Assembly (NCBI GenBank): GCA_001689495.1 | Contig: LUJS01000041.1 | Span: 1-50,677 of the forward strand | Length of the DNA: 50,677 nt | Source of the DNA: Bacteroidales bacterium M8 | Lineage (GTDB): Bacteria; Bacteroidota; Bacteroidia; Bacteroidales; Muribaculaceae | Direction: 5' to 3' | In this document: positions 42,950 to 50,677 of the stretch, piece after piece | Numbering within the stretch: position 1 is the stretch's first letter | How the letters are laid out: each line of letters starts with the position of its first letter | Position numbers and translations under genes: made by a program | The notes under the pieces: model-generated | The model's input: the letters and a program-made list of their open reading frames with translations, nothing else | Databases searched by the model: none | What the model was told of the DNA's origin: nothing

Positions 42950-44365
42950 TCATTCTTCTTCAAACTCGTTGGCAAGACCCTCCATTGAGGCGATAAACGT
43001 GATGAAATGCTCGGAAAAGCCCGAGATCTCGGCCGTCCACACCCCTTCATAGTTGATTCCCTTGGTCTCGGCCGACACGTCACATATATAATTGTATCTG
43101 CCGAACGGCTCGGGACGGCTTTTGTCCTTGAAATCGCAGTCCTGCGAGTCGGAAAAGATTATGATTCGCTCAAAATCCTCGCCTTCGAACTCCTTGCGGC
43201 ACCATTTCAGGCACTGGCGGGTGAAGATGCCGCCATATCCAACCTTGTCATGGGTGTCGCGTATCTGACGCTCGACGGCAAATCCCTTGGCCGGATAGCG
43301 TATCCACTCATGCGCGCCGATACACTTGCCGTCGTCTCCGGCGGTGCATACCAGCTCGAAATCCTCACACTGGTTTGACGCAAGCATGGCCATTGCGATG
43401 GCGGCATCCTCGCGGGTGAACTCCGAGCGTCCCGACAGCCGCGCCTGCATCGAGCCCGAGACATCTACAATAAACAAAGTCTTGCCCTTCAGCCGCGGCA
43501 AACGCGCGTAAGACCGCAGCATGGCATCCTCGATCTGACCGACGAACATAGGCACGGCCTTGACGGCCTTGAGATAGTCGAGCGGGCCGAGCATGGAATT
43601 GTGCAGCTTGGCCAGCCCCTCCTCTATGACCTGACGGCTCACGCCGGCCTCGGTCATGCCCCTGAGATTGCGCAGCATGGCCAGTCCGCCGAGACGGCCC
43701 GACTCTATTAGCTGGGTCCACACCGATTTCTTGTCGGCGCCGGACGAGAGCAACGCCTCCCACGTCTCGGGCACGGGCAGGGCGCGCTCGGCCACCTTGC
43801 GGTAAAGCTCGCGCCGCGCGGGCGTCTTGGTGCGCGGGCGTGACAGAAACAGCACGTCGCGCAGCTTTACCTCCGTGTTGCGGTCATACTTGGCCAGCTG
43901 ATATTCGTCAAAGTTATCCCAGCAGGCGGCAAGTCCCTTGGCGGCCTGATGGCACAGGGGCACCCTACCCTCACGCCAATATAGCGCAAGGAAATCGGTC
44001 ATCATGTCGGCGCGGGTGATGATGCGGGGCAGAATCCCGCCCACCAGCCTGCGATGCCCGGGGTGACGGCACATCTCGACCGCAATGAACAGCGGGGTGT
44101 GCCTGAGGCGCTGCACCTCTCTTGCCTCGACGGCCAGCGCGGCCACGACCTCAGGGTCGCACAGTGGTATCAGGCGCTTTATCTCGTCGCTCACGTGCAT
44201 GCCGTCCATATAGGCTATGTTCTCCCACAGCAGGTTGGCCATCACCGCCCTGCGCAGCAATGCCTCGGGAGTCTGGCGCGCAGCCTCGGCGCCATAGCCT
44301 CCGGCGAGTCTCGAGTCTGACCTCACGGGGCCTTTCGAGCCCGTCGATGGATTTACTTTAGACAT
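42950..44365 (-). CDS. TROVE/Ro60-family RNA-binding protein
   Basis: A 471-residue homologue of Ro60/Rsr. A ring-forming helical TROVE domain (to about residue 290) is followed by a von Willebrand A-like domain with the metal-binding DVSGS at 301-305. Bacterial Ro proteins bind Y-like RNAs and misfolded RNAs and can work with exonucleases such as PNPase in RNA quality control. No RtcB, PNPase or Y RNA is recognisable next to it. It is separated from rprY by that gene's terminator, so it is probably expressed on its own. Confidence 0.88.
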   Translation of the reverse strand: MSKVNPSTGSKGPVRSDSRLAGGYGAEAARQTPEALLRRAVMANLLWENIAYMDGMHVSDEIKRLIPLCDPEVVAALAVEAREVQRLRHTPLFIAVEMCRHPGHRRLVGGILPRIITRADMMTDFLALYWREGRVPLCHQAAKGLAACWDNFDEYQLAKYDRNTEVKLRDVLFLSRPRTKTPARRELYRKVAERALPVPETWEALLSSGADKKSVWTQLIESGRLGGLAMLRNLRGMTEAGVSRQVIEEGLAKLHNSMLGPLDYLKAVKAVPMFVGQIEDAMLRSYARLPRLKGKTLFIVDVSGSMQARLSGRSEFTREDAAIAMAMLASNQCEDFELVCTAGDDGKCIGAHEWIRYPAKGFAVERQIRDTHDKVGYGGIFTRQCLKWCRKEFEGEDFERIIIFSDSQDCDFKDKSRPEPFGRYNYICDVSAETKGINYEGVWTAEISGFSEHFITFIASMEGLANEFEEE

Positions 44366-44391
44366 AATATCGTTATTGTTAAGACAAAAAA

Positions 44392-44423
44392 GACTTGTCC
44401 GGGTCGGTCGAGCCGGACAAGTC
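44392..44423 (-). terminator. Terminator of the rprX-rprY operon
   Basis: An 11-bp perfect stem GACTTGTCCGG (44392-44402) / CCGGACAAGTC (44413-44423), followed on the minus strand by six T. It lies just beyond the response regulator stop. Confidence 0.88.
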
Positions 44424-44450
44424 CGCTATGATCATTTGAGCCCGGATGCC

Positions 44451-45158
44451 TCAGGATGCTGTCTCAAGATCGGGAGCAATGAGCTTGTAGCCCTTGCCGT
44501 GGATGTTGATGATCTCGATGGAGGGATCGTCCTTGAGATGCTTGCGCAGCTTGGTGATGTAGACATCCATCGAACGGGCGTTGAAGTAATTGTCGTCGAT
44601 CCAGATGGTCTTGAGCGCGAAGTTACGCTCGAGAATCTCGTTGACATGGGCGCAGAGCAGCGAGAGCAGCTCGGACTCCTTGGTGGTCAGCTTGGTCACC
44701 TTGTCGTCGATGAGAAGCACCTGCTTCTGGGTGTCGAACGTGAACTTGCCGATCTTATACATCGTGATCTCCTTGCCCTTCTTGCCCTTGACGCGGCGCA
44801 GGATGGCCTCGATGCGGAACACGAGCTCCTCCATCGAGAAAGGCTTGGTGATATAGTCGTCGGCTCCGATCTTGAAGCCCTCGAGAATGTCATCCTTGAG
44901 AGACTTGGCGGTGAGGAATATGATGGGCACTTCAGAGTTGACGGTACGTATCTCTTGAGCGAGTGCGAAACCGTCTTTCTTAGGCATCATGACGTCAAGG
45001 ACGCAAAGGTCATATTTGCCCTTGAGGAAAGCCTTGTAACCGCTGTCGCCATCGGCAAAAAGGTCAGCATTGTAACCCTTTGCCTGAAGGTACTCGCTCA
45101 GCAGCATGCCGAGGTTCTCGTCGTCCTCACAAAGTAGTATGCGCAGACGTTCTTCCAT
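44451..45158 (-). CDS. rprY: Response regulator, RprY-like (OmpR family)
   Basis: A 235-residue regulator. The receiver domain (about 5-120) has the acidic pocket CEDDE and the phospho-acceptor Asp in LCVLDVMMPKKDG. A winged-helix DNA-binding domain (about 135-230) follows, with YFNARSMDVYITKLRKHL. It starts 7 nt after the sensor kinase gene, as in the RprXY pair of Bacteroides. The assignment to RprY is by similarity and gene order. Confidence 0.88.
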   Translation of the reverse strand: MEERLRILLCEDDENLGMLLSEYLQAKGYNADLFADGDSGYKAFLKGKYDLCVLDVMMPKKDGFALAQEIRTVNSEVPIIFLTAKSLKDDILEGFKIGADDYITKPFSMEELVFRIEAILRRVKGKKGKEITMYKIGKFTFDTQKQVLLIDDKVTKLTTKESELLSLLCAHVNEILERNFALKTIWIDDNYFNARSMDVYITKLRKHLKDDPSIEIINIHGKGYKLIAPDLETAS

Positions 45159-45165
45159 AATTGTC

Positions 45166-46662
45166 TTAGTTTTGAGTTATAGGTAGTGTTATTATAAATT
45201 TAGTTCCGATACCGAGCTCGCTCTCGACGGTTATCTGTCCGCCGAGCTCGTCGACCATCTTCTTGACGTATGCCAGTCCGAGGCCGAAGCCCTTGACGTC
45301 GTGTCTGTTTCCGGTCGAGACCCGGTAGAATTTCTCGAATATCTTTTTCAGGTCATCGCGCCTGATGCCTATTCCGTTGTCGTGAATCGTCACCTCGAAC
45401 AGCTCGTGTCCGTGCTGCTTGATGTCGCGGGTCGCGACCTTAAGCTCGAGGGGCACATCCTCGCGACGATATTTCACGGCATTGTCGAGCAGGTTGAAAA
45501 TGACGTTGGTGAAGTGCATCTCGTCGACATTTACGGTAGACTCGCGGGCGCCGATGATGGTCTCGATATGGCCTCCGTATTTCTCGACCTTGAGCTTGAA
45601 TGTCGAGGTGATGCCCGCTATGAGCTGGTTGGCATCGACATCCTGCAGACGCAGCGTGGCCTTCTGGCGATCGAACATCGACATCTGAAGCACCTTCTCG
45701 ACCTGAAACCTCAGGCGCTTGGTCTCGTCGTTGATGACTGTCGATATGTGGGCCAGCATCGAGGGAGACTTGAGAACGGCATTGTCGTTGAGCATCTGTG
45801 CGGCAAGCGAGATGGTCGATATTGGGGTCTTGAACTCGTGGGTCATGTTGTTGATGAAGTCGTTCTTCATCTCGGTCAGCCTCTTCTGCTTGAACGCCAG
45901 AATGATGGTGCACAGGAACGTCACGAGCAGTATGAAGGTGAAGATGAACGACGGAATCATGAATCTGATCGAGTCGAAGATATAATCGCTCTTGGTGGGG
46001 AAATAGACCTTGAGATAGTATGTCTTGTTGCGTGGATCGTTGGGGAATAGGGTCTGCACGAACATCCCCGACTGGTCCTTGAGGTTGGGCGCATAGCCCT
46101 CGGAATGATACACGAATGCCCCGACCCTGTTGACCACGGCGAACTCAAATGGCAGATTGAGTCCGTTGTTGTCAAGTTCGGAGCGGAGATAGCGGGCCAC
46201 GTCGGCCGAGTCGGCCCTCTCGAGTATGGGGCGGTTGCTCGACTGGTTGATGATGCTGAGTATGACCTCGTCAAGCAATCCTTTCTGATAGAGATATTTG
46301 CCGCGCATCAGCTCTTTCATCGACGGCGTGGCCGAACGGCGGTCTATGTTCATCTTCAGCGTGAGGTCATAGCTGATACCCTCAGACGTGGAGAACTTGT
46401 TGGTGATGCCCAGCGTGGGGTCCGAGCCTCCGCGCGTCAGGGGCTGAATCTCCATCTGGGCCATGTCCTCCTCGAGAAAGTGTTTGGTCTCATCCTGCTC
46501 CAGACGTGTGGTCACGGCATAGAGCGAACGCTTGACCCCTTCGTTGAATTGGTCATCGCGCATCTTCTTCATGTTGTTCATGTACATTATCTGCACATAG
46601 AGCAACCCGATGAAGGTCAGTGCCATGATTATTGTCAGAAACCAGATTGTCGACTTTTTCAT
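45166..46662 (-). CDS. rprX: Sensor histidine kinase, RprX-like
   Basis: About 498 residues. Membrane helices lie near residues 5-27 and 240-262 and bracket a periplasmic domain. HisKA has an intact phospho-acceptor (NMTHEFKTPIST). HATPase_c has NLLDNAVKYR, HDNGIGI and GFGLGLAYVKKM. I chose the ATG at 46662, which gives a clean membrane segment, over one nine codons upstream. It should phosphorylate the regulator encoded 7 nt downstream. Confidence 0.88.
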   Translation of the reverse strand: MKKSTIWFLTIIMALTFIGLLYVQIMYMNNMKKMRDDQFNEGVKRSLYAVTTRLEQDETKHFLEEDMAQMEIQPLTRGGSDPTLGITNKFSTSEGISYDLTLKMNIDRRSATPSMKELMRGKYLYQKGLLDEVILSIINQSSNRPILERADSADVARYLRSELDNNGLNLPFEFAVVNRVGAFVYHSEGYAPNLKDQSGMFVQTLFPNDPRNKTYYLKVYFPTKSDYIFDSIRFMIPSFIFTFILLVTFLCTIILAFKQKRLTEMKNDFINNMTHEFKTPISTISLAAQMLNDNAVLKSPSMLAHISTVINDETKRLRFQVEKVLQMSMFDRQKATLRLQDVDANQLIAGITSTFKLKVEKYGGHIETIIGARESTVNVDEMHFTNVIFNLLDNAVKYRREDVPLELKVATRDIKQHGHELFEVTIHDNGIGIRRDDLKKIFEKFYRVSTGNRHDVKGFGLGLAYVKKMVDELGGQITVESELGIGTKFIITLPITQN

Positions 46663-46780
46663 AATCTTTCGTTCATATCCCCGCGACATGATCGTGGAGC
46701 TTTCTATATGTTAACACTCTCGAACCGCTAATCGTTGTGAATTTTAATAAATATTTCTCAACCGATTTAACACTTGGGGT

Positions 46781-46812
46781 CAAAATTAACATAAAAATGT
46801 GAAATCTGCAAA
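46781..46812 (-). promoter_or_regulatory. Promoter of the rprX-rprY operon
   Basis: On the minus strand TTTG (46809-46812), 20 bp, TAATTTTG (46781-46788): a full match to the consensus. Start near 46775, with a leader of about 110 nt. Confidence 0.82.
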
Positions 46813-46876
46813 TTTTTATCCCCACATACCGCCGTTTGGTACGAATATTTCAAATAAATACGACAAAAAAGATAAA

Positions 46877-46900
46877 ACGGCACGCCATCGGGCGTGCCGT
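46877..46900 (-). terminator. Terminator of the redox/ECF-S operon
   Basis: ACGGCACGCC-ATCG-GGCGTGCCGT is a 10-bp stem with a 4-nt loop. On the minus strand it is followed by a T-rich run with six consecutive T. It ends the leftward operon that enters from the right edge. Confidence 0.88.
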
Positions 46901-46929
46901 CGTGAGAATCGTGAATATTCCGAGCTTTT

Positions 46930-47432
46930 TCAGCCGCGGCGCAGGATGTGGTTGATGAACAGCCAGCCGCCGAATATCTGCATCAACATTCCGGGAACGC
47001 CGATGCGGAAATCCTGACAGGCCGAGATGAAGTCGCCCGACATGGCCCATTCGCCAAGAGTTCCGACAGCCTGATAGCCCAGAACGACGGCAACAAGAGT
47101 CAGCAGCGTAGCCCTGAGGCCGCAACACCCGCAAATCCGGCCAGAAGCACCGATTTGAGCGTGATGGCGGGTAGCATGGCTGCGGCAGGCATGCCGAACA
47201 GAAGCGAGTTGACTACTGGCGACAGCAGCGCGGTGAGCAGTCCGACGCGCCACCCGTATTTATATGCTCCGACGAGAGTGAAGAAGTATATCGGAAGCCA
47301 TGTCACTCCACCCTGCGGAACGAGGTGGAACAACTGTGGCACGATGAGGTTGCCGAGGATAAAGACCGTTGCGGCGAGATATGTCCTCGCGCTGTCGAAC
47401 GGCAGGGAGTGCAATCTGAGAGTTGTCTGCAT
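46930..47432 (-). pseudogene. ECF transporter S component-like protein, frameshifted
   Basis: Two overlapping reading frames each hold half of one membrane protein. From 47432 the first frame gives four or so membrane helices and stops after GVAASGLRC. The second frame resumes with ATLLTLVAVVLGYQAVG and finishes at 46930. The break falls at a run of three C (47112-47114 on the + strand); one extra base there would join the halves without a stop. The whole would be a substrate-binding (S) subunit of an ECF-type vitamin transporter or a relative. It could be a true mutation or a sequence error. It begins 7 nt after the DUF1893 gene. Confidence 0.7.
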
Positions 47433-47439
47433 ATTGTTA

Positions 47440-47856
47440 TTATGATTTTTGATTTAAAAATTCCCTTATCATTCTCACGCACGTCAACGGGTCGTCCGTA
47501 TCGGCGCAGAGCTTTTCGACCGGACATATATCCGTGCCCGCCCTGTTGATGATCGAGTGGACGGACCGTCCGTATGTAACCGGCACATCGGCGATCCGCA
47601 ACAGCCTCAAGGCCGATTCGCTGATCACGTCGGCATGAAGGGCTGACACCCGGCATGCTACCATTAGGGCCGCGGCGCCCTTGCCCACTACCTTGTCGGC
47701 AATGAAGGCGCCGTCAAGCAATCCCGGATCCGACTCTAAAAGCTCGGCGAGATCCCTGACCCCGCGCCTGTGACACAGCACTACCCTGTCGCCGTTGGCG
47801 ATTACGCACGAGCAACATTCGCGGTGCAGTGTCTCGATTATTTCTTCCCTCTGCAT
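47440..47856 (-). CDS. DUF1893 protein
   Basis: About 138 residues, with a DUF1893 domain: CSCVIANGDRVVLCHRRGV, then GAFIADKVVGKGAAALMV and a Cys-containing C-terminal part. The family has a deaminase-like fold in known structures but no assigned activity. I chose the ATG at 47856 (MQREEIIETL), 5 nt past the stop of the aldo/keto reductase gene; the longer frame would overlap that gene. It is in an operon with redox proteins. Confidence 0.75.
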   Translation of the reverse strand: MQREEIIETLHRECCSCVIANGDRVVLCHRRGVRDLAELLESDPGLLDGAFIADKVVGKGAAALMVACRVSALHADVISESALRLLRIADVPVTYGRSVHSIINRAGTDICPVEKLCADTDDPLTCVRMIREFLNQKS

Positions 47857-47861
47857 CGGGC

Positions 47862-49262
47862 TCAGAGTCTGTTCTGTTTCAGGTCCTCGACAAAACGGTC
47901 TATCCTGTGCAGTTCGGCGGGGATGTCTATGGACTGCGGACAGTGCGGGCCGCACCGGTTGCACCCTATGCAGTGGCTTGCCTGACGCAGCTTGGGCACC
48001 GAGCGGTCATAGCCTATCAGAAAGGCGCGGCGTGCCTTGGCATAGTTCTCGGCCTGTGCGCTCTCGGGCACGTTGCCCTGATTGACACATTTATTATAAT
48101 GCAGCAATATGGCGGGTATGTCGAGTCCGTAGGGACACGGCATGCAATACTTGCAGTCGTTGCACGGGATGGTGGGATACTGCATCATCAGGTCTGCCGT
48201 CGTGTAGAGAAAATTCATCTCCTCGTCGGTCAGCGGCTTGAGCGGACAGAACGACCCGAGATTGTCCTCGAGATGCTCCATGTATGTCATGCCGCTGGGC
48301 ACCGTGAGCACTCCGGGATGCGTGCCGGCATACCTGAAGGCCCAAGAGGCAACGCTCCTTTCGGGTTCCTGCTGCTTGAGGCGGGCGGCAATGTGGTCGG
48401 GCACGTTCGAGAGCCGTCCGCCCAGCAGCGGCTCCATGATTATGGCGGGGATGCCGCGGCGCTCGAGCTCGCCATAGAGATACTCGGCATCCGTATTGCG
48501 GGGATTGACCTCCTTGGCGTGCTTCCAGTCGACATAGTTGAGCTGTATCTGGACGAAATCCCAGCGGTATTCATCGTGCTTGGACAGCAGATGGTCAAAT
48601 ACCTTTATATCGCCATGATATGAGAATCCGAGTTTCCTGATGCGCCCGGCCTCACGCTCCTTCATCAGAAAGTCAAGCACGCCGTTCTTGATATAGCGGT
48701 TCTCCAGTTCCTCCATGCCATCCTTGCCCATTCCCACCCCGTGCAGCAGCATATAGTCGATATGGTCTGTCCGGAGCTCCTTGAGCGAGTTTCGATACAT
48801 GGCCAGCGATGCCTCGCGGCTCCATGTCGACGGCGAGAAGTTGGAGAGCTTGGTGGCGATGAAATAGCTGTCGCGCGGGTGTCGGCTCAGGGCTATGCCG
48901 GTGGCACGCTCGGACCGGCCCTTGCAATAGGCGGGAGACGTGTCGAAGTAGTTCACGCCATACTCCATGGCCTTGTCGACAAGGCGGTTGACGGTCTCCT
49001 GATCTATCTCGTCCTGACCGCTGTCAGAGGTCGGGTCGCTGATTACAGGCCAACGCATGCAGCCATAGCCGAGCAGCGAGACCTTATCGCCGGTCGTCGG
49101 GTTGACGCGATATGTCATCTCACCCTTCACGGCACCAGTATTCTTCTTGCCTGTCACTGTCTCTGATGCCGAGTCACACCCGGCCATTGCAAGGCCTGCC
49201 GCCGACGCGCCAAGCCCGATTCGTTTCAGGAAACCGCGACGGTCCATAGGGTCATTATTCAT
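47862..49262 (-). CDS. Aldo/keto reductase with C-terminal iron-sulfur domain, Tat lipoprotein
   Basis: A 466-residue protein. The N-terminus has a twin-arginine signal (RRGFLK) and a lipobox-like AMAGC, so it is exported folded and probably lipidated. An aldo/keto reductase barrel follows (about 50-330), with NYFDTSPAYCKGRSE and KLSNF as active-site segments. The C-terminus carries CxxCxxCxxx and CIGCNRCGPHCP motifs for iron-sulfur clusters. It probably exchanges electrons with the membrane ferredoxin-type protein encoded upstream (22 nt). Substrate unknown. Confidence 0.87.
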   Translation of the reverse strand: MNNDPMDRRGFLKRIGLGASAAGLAMAGCDSASETVTGKKNTGAVKGEMTYRVNPTTGDKVSLLGYGCMRWPVISDPTSDSGQDEIDQETVNRLVDKAMEYGVNYFDTSPAYCKGRSERATGIALSRHPRDSYFIATKLSNFSPSTWSREASLAMYRNSLKELRTDHIDYMLLHGVGMGKDGMEELENRYIKNGVLDFLMKEREAGRIRKLGFSYHGDIKVFDHLLSKHDEYRWDFVQIQLNYVDWKHAKEVNPRNTDAEYLYGELERRGIPAIIMEPLLGGRLSNVPDHIAARLKQQEPERSVASWAFRYAGTHPGVLTVPSGMTYMEHLEDNLGSFCPLKPLTDEEMNFLYTTADLMMQYPTIPCNDCKYCMPCPYGLDIPAILLHYNKCVNQGNVPESAQAENYAKARRAFLIGYDRSVPKLRQASHCIGCNRCGPHCPQSIDIPAELHRIDRFVEDLKQNRL

Positions 49263-49283
49263 TGTTTCCGTTGAGTTTGATGA

Positions 49284-50677
49284 TTAGATATATCGGTGAT
49301 TCTCGTGTCCTTCGACATATATTGCGCTGAATGGCCGCGAGGGACACAGATTCTCGCAAGCGCCGCAACCGATGCACCGCTCGGTGTTGACGGCCGGTAT
49401 CTTGGGCGAACTGTCGTCGCCGGGCACCGAGGGTATCATCGTGATGGCTCCCGCAGGGCAGTGTCGGGCACAGTTACCGCACTCGACCCCCTCGGTCAGA
49501 GGCACGCAGTTGTCCTTGACCCAGACGGCATGGCCTATCTGTATCGAAGACTTGTCCTCGACCGAAACCGGGCGAATAGCTCCGGCAGGACACACGTCCG
49601 AGCAGCGTGTACACTCGGGGCGGCAATAGCCCCGCTCGTAGGATGCCTCGGGCTGCATGAATCGTTCCAGATCAGTCGATGGCCTGAGCACGCCGTTCGG
49701 ACAGGCCGAGACACACAACTGACATGCCGTGCAATGGGATGACAGGTTGGCAAGGCTCACGGCGCCGGGAGGTGCTATGCGAGTCTTACGCGAAGGCACT
49801 TTCTTGTCCTCGATGGCTGCCAGACCTCCGTCGACGGTCTTTTCCTGAGCCTTTACGGCGGCCGTTGCAGCGACAGCTGCCGTAATCGACACGAAGCTAC
49901 GGCGCGATGAGTCGGGCGCGGATTGTCCGGCACTCTTCTTCCAATACAGCCTGTATGATATGGCACCGTGGCGGCATGTGTCGATGCAGTCCATGCACGC
50001 CACGCATCTCGAGTAGTCTATTGAATGGGCCTTGCCGTCGATGCACGCGCCCTTGCAGTTGCGCGAGCATAGTCCGCAACTATTGCATTTCGAGACATCT
50101 ATCACCGGCCTGAATAGCGAGTACTTGGACAGCACTCCGAGCAGCGTCCCCACCGGGCAAACGGTGTTGCAATAGGTGCGGCCGTTGCGCCAAGCCAATA
50201 CCGCCAGCACGCCAAGCGTGATGAGGGCGACGGTCAGGGTGACGGCACTGTGCATCCACACCTCAACGCCATAGAACATATAGCTGTCATAACGCTCGGC
50301 CATTCCGGCAAGCAGGTTGTTGCCCCACTGCCATACCGGCGCCAATATGGTCTGGGCTATTCGGCCATAGGCTGCATAGGGGTCGAGCAAGACCACGACG
50401 GCAGCAACGCCGAAGACAACCCCGGCTGCCATGACGGCAAGCATAGTGTATCTGAGCACCGTCTTGGCAGGCGAATAGGTGTATCTGTAGCGTCGTGACT
50501 TCTTGCCCATCCAAGCGAAACCGTCCTGCGTGATGCCAAGAGGGCAAATGACCGAACAATATATGCGCCCGAAGAGCAACGTGAGAACGACAAGCAGGGC
50601 GACAACCCCGAGGTTAAGCGCGAGCAGAGCCGGCACGAACTGGATCTTAGGGGTCAGCGGATTTTCCCGGTGGGCGG
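49284..50677 (-). CDS. Membrane polyferredoxin, NapH/NapG-like fusion (5' end missing)
   Basis: At least 464 residues; the frame stays open to the right edge, so the N-terminus is cut off. The N-terminal part has NapH/CcoG-type membrane helices with CSVICPLGI and CNTVCPVGT, followed by two ferredoxin motifs (CNSCGLCSRNC, CVACMDCIDTC). An internal SSRRSFVSITAAVAATAA looks like a twin-arginine signal. Four further clusters follow (CTACQLCVSAC, CTRCSDVC, CGNCARHC, CIGCGACENLC). This suggests fusion of a NapH-like membrane protein to a NapG-like periplasmic ferredoxin. It likely passes electrons from quinol to the downstream reductase. Confidence 0.82.
   Translation of the reverse strand, partial: AHRENPLTPKIQFVPALLALNLGVVALLVVLTLLFGRIYCSVICPLGITQDGFAWMGKKSRRYRYTYSPAKTVLRYTMLAVMAAGVVFGVAAVVVLLDPYAAYGRIAQTILAPVWQWGNNLLAGMAERYDSYMFYGVEVWMHSAVTLTVALITLGVLAVLAWRNGRTYCNTVCPVGTLLGVLSKYSLFRPVIDVSKCNSCGLCSRNCKGACIDGKAHSIDYSRCVACMDCIDTCRHGAISYRLYWKKSAGQSAPDSSRRSFVSITAAVAATAAVKAQEKTVDGGLAAIEDKKVPSRKTRIAPPGAVSLANLSSHCTACQLCVSACPNGVLRPSTDLERFMQPEASYERGYCRPECTRCSDVCPAGAIRPVSVEDKSSIQIGHAVWVKDNCVPLTEGVECGNCARHCPAGAITMIPSVPGDDSSPKIPAVNTERCIGCGACENLCPSRPFSAIYVEGHENHRYI

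Noticed and set aside
1..50677. CRISPR arrays, rRNA genes, complete tRNA genes, insertion sequences
   Set aside because: No regularly spaced direct repeats, ribosomal RNA segments, full cloverleaf or transposase frame were found. The only tRNA-like sequence is the fragment at 12484-12510.

Overview
The window reads as a Bacteroidales chromosome of moderately high GC. Evidence for this is the recurring promoter pattern TTG or TTTG, about 20 bp, then TAnnTTTG; an RprX/RprY-like two-component pair; TamA-like and LptF-like envelope genes of Bacteroidota type; and Wza/Wzc export proteins with Tyr-rich tails. A Muribaculaceae-like host is my best guess, but that is inference.

Positions 1 to about 12483 are a mobile island whose left end lies outside the window. 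Its right end is a 3' fragment of a serine-type tRNA gene (12484-12510), still followed by that tRNA's terminator. Beside this end is a leftward tyrosine recombinase (10772-12310) with its own promoter. The island carries a six-gene operon (414-9126): a type III-like adenine methyltransferase, a Res-like helicase-nuclease, a 73-residue protein, a DndD/Rad50-like SMC ATPase, a HerA-like ATPase and a two-helix membrane protein. This looks like an antiviral or DNA-modification system, without the Dnd sulfur-insertion genes or a separate specificity subunit. A promoter and an approximately 370-nt leader precede it. In this leader a central segment can pair with either of two copies of the same flanking motifs, which suggests an RNA switch. 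Downstream, three copies of a 78-82 bp structured repeat separate small genes in a cassette-like layout.

From 12484 on is ordinary backbone. Leftward 17.9-12.7 kb: TamA-like outer membrane protein, phosphoglycolate phosphatase-like HAD enzyme, and a sensor kinase with Tyr in place of the phospho-acceptor His. Rightward 18.0-25.9 kb: coiled-coil protein, MgtC-like protein, Kef-type antiporter, membrane pseudokinase, two YtxH proteins, holin-like YqjE-type protein, small basic protein, PrmA and a small beta-barrel.

Leftward 34.2-25.9 kb is an exopolysaccharide export locus with two Wza/Wzc pairs and one polymerase-like protein, but no glycosyltransferases. Further leftward genes are PBP1A and GDP-fucose synthase, then glyS-lemA-FKBP-tgt-lptF, a Ro60/TROVE protein, the rprX-rprY pair, and a redox operon (ferredoxin-type membrane protein, aldo/keto reductase with iron-sulfur clusters, DUF1893, frameshifted ECF-S-like protein) running off the right end.

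The strongest leads are the leader RNA with the operon it precedes, and the cassette-like structured repeats beside the integrase.
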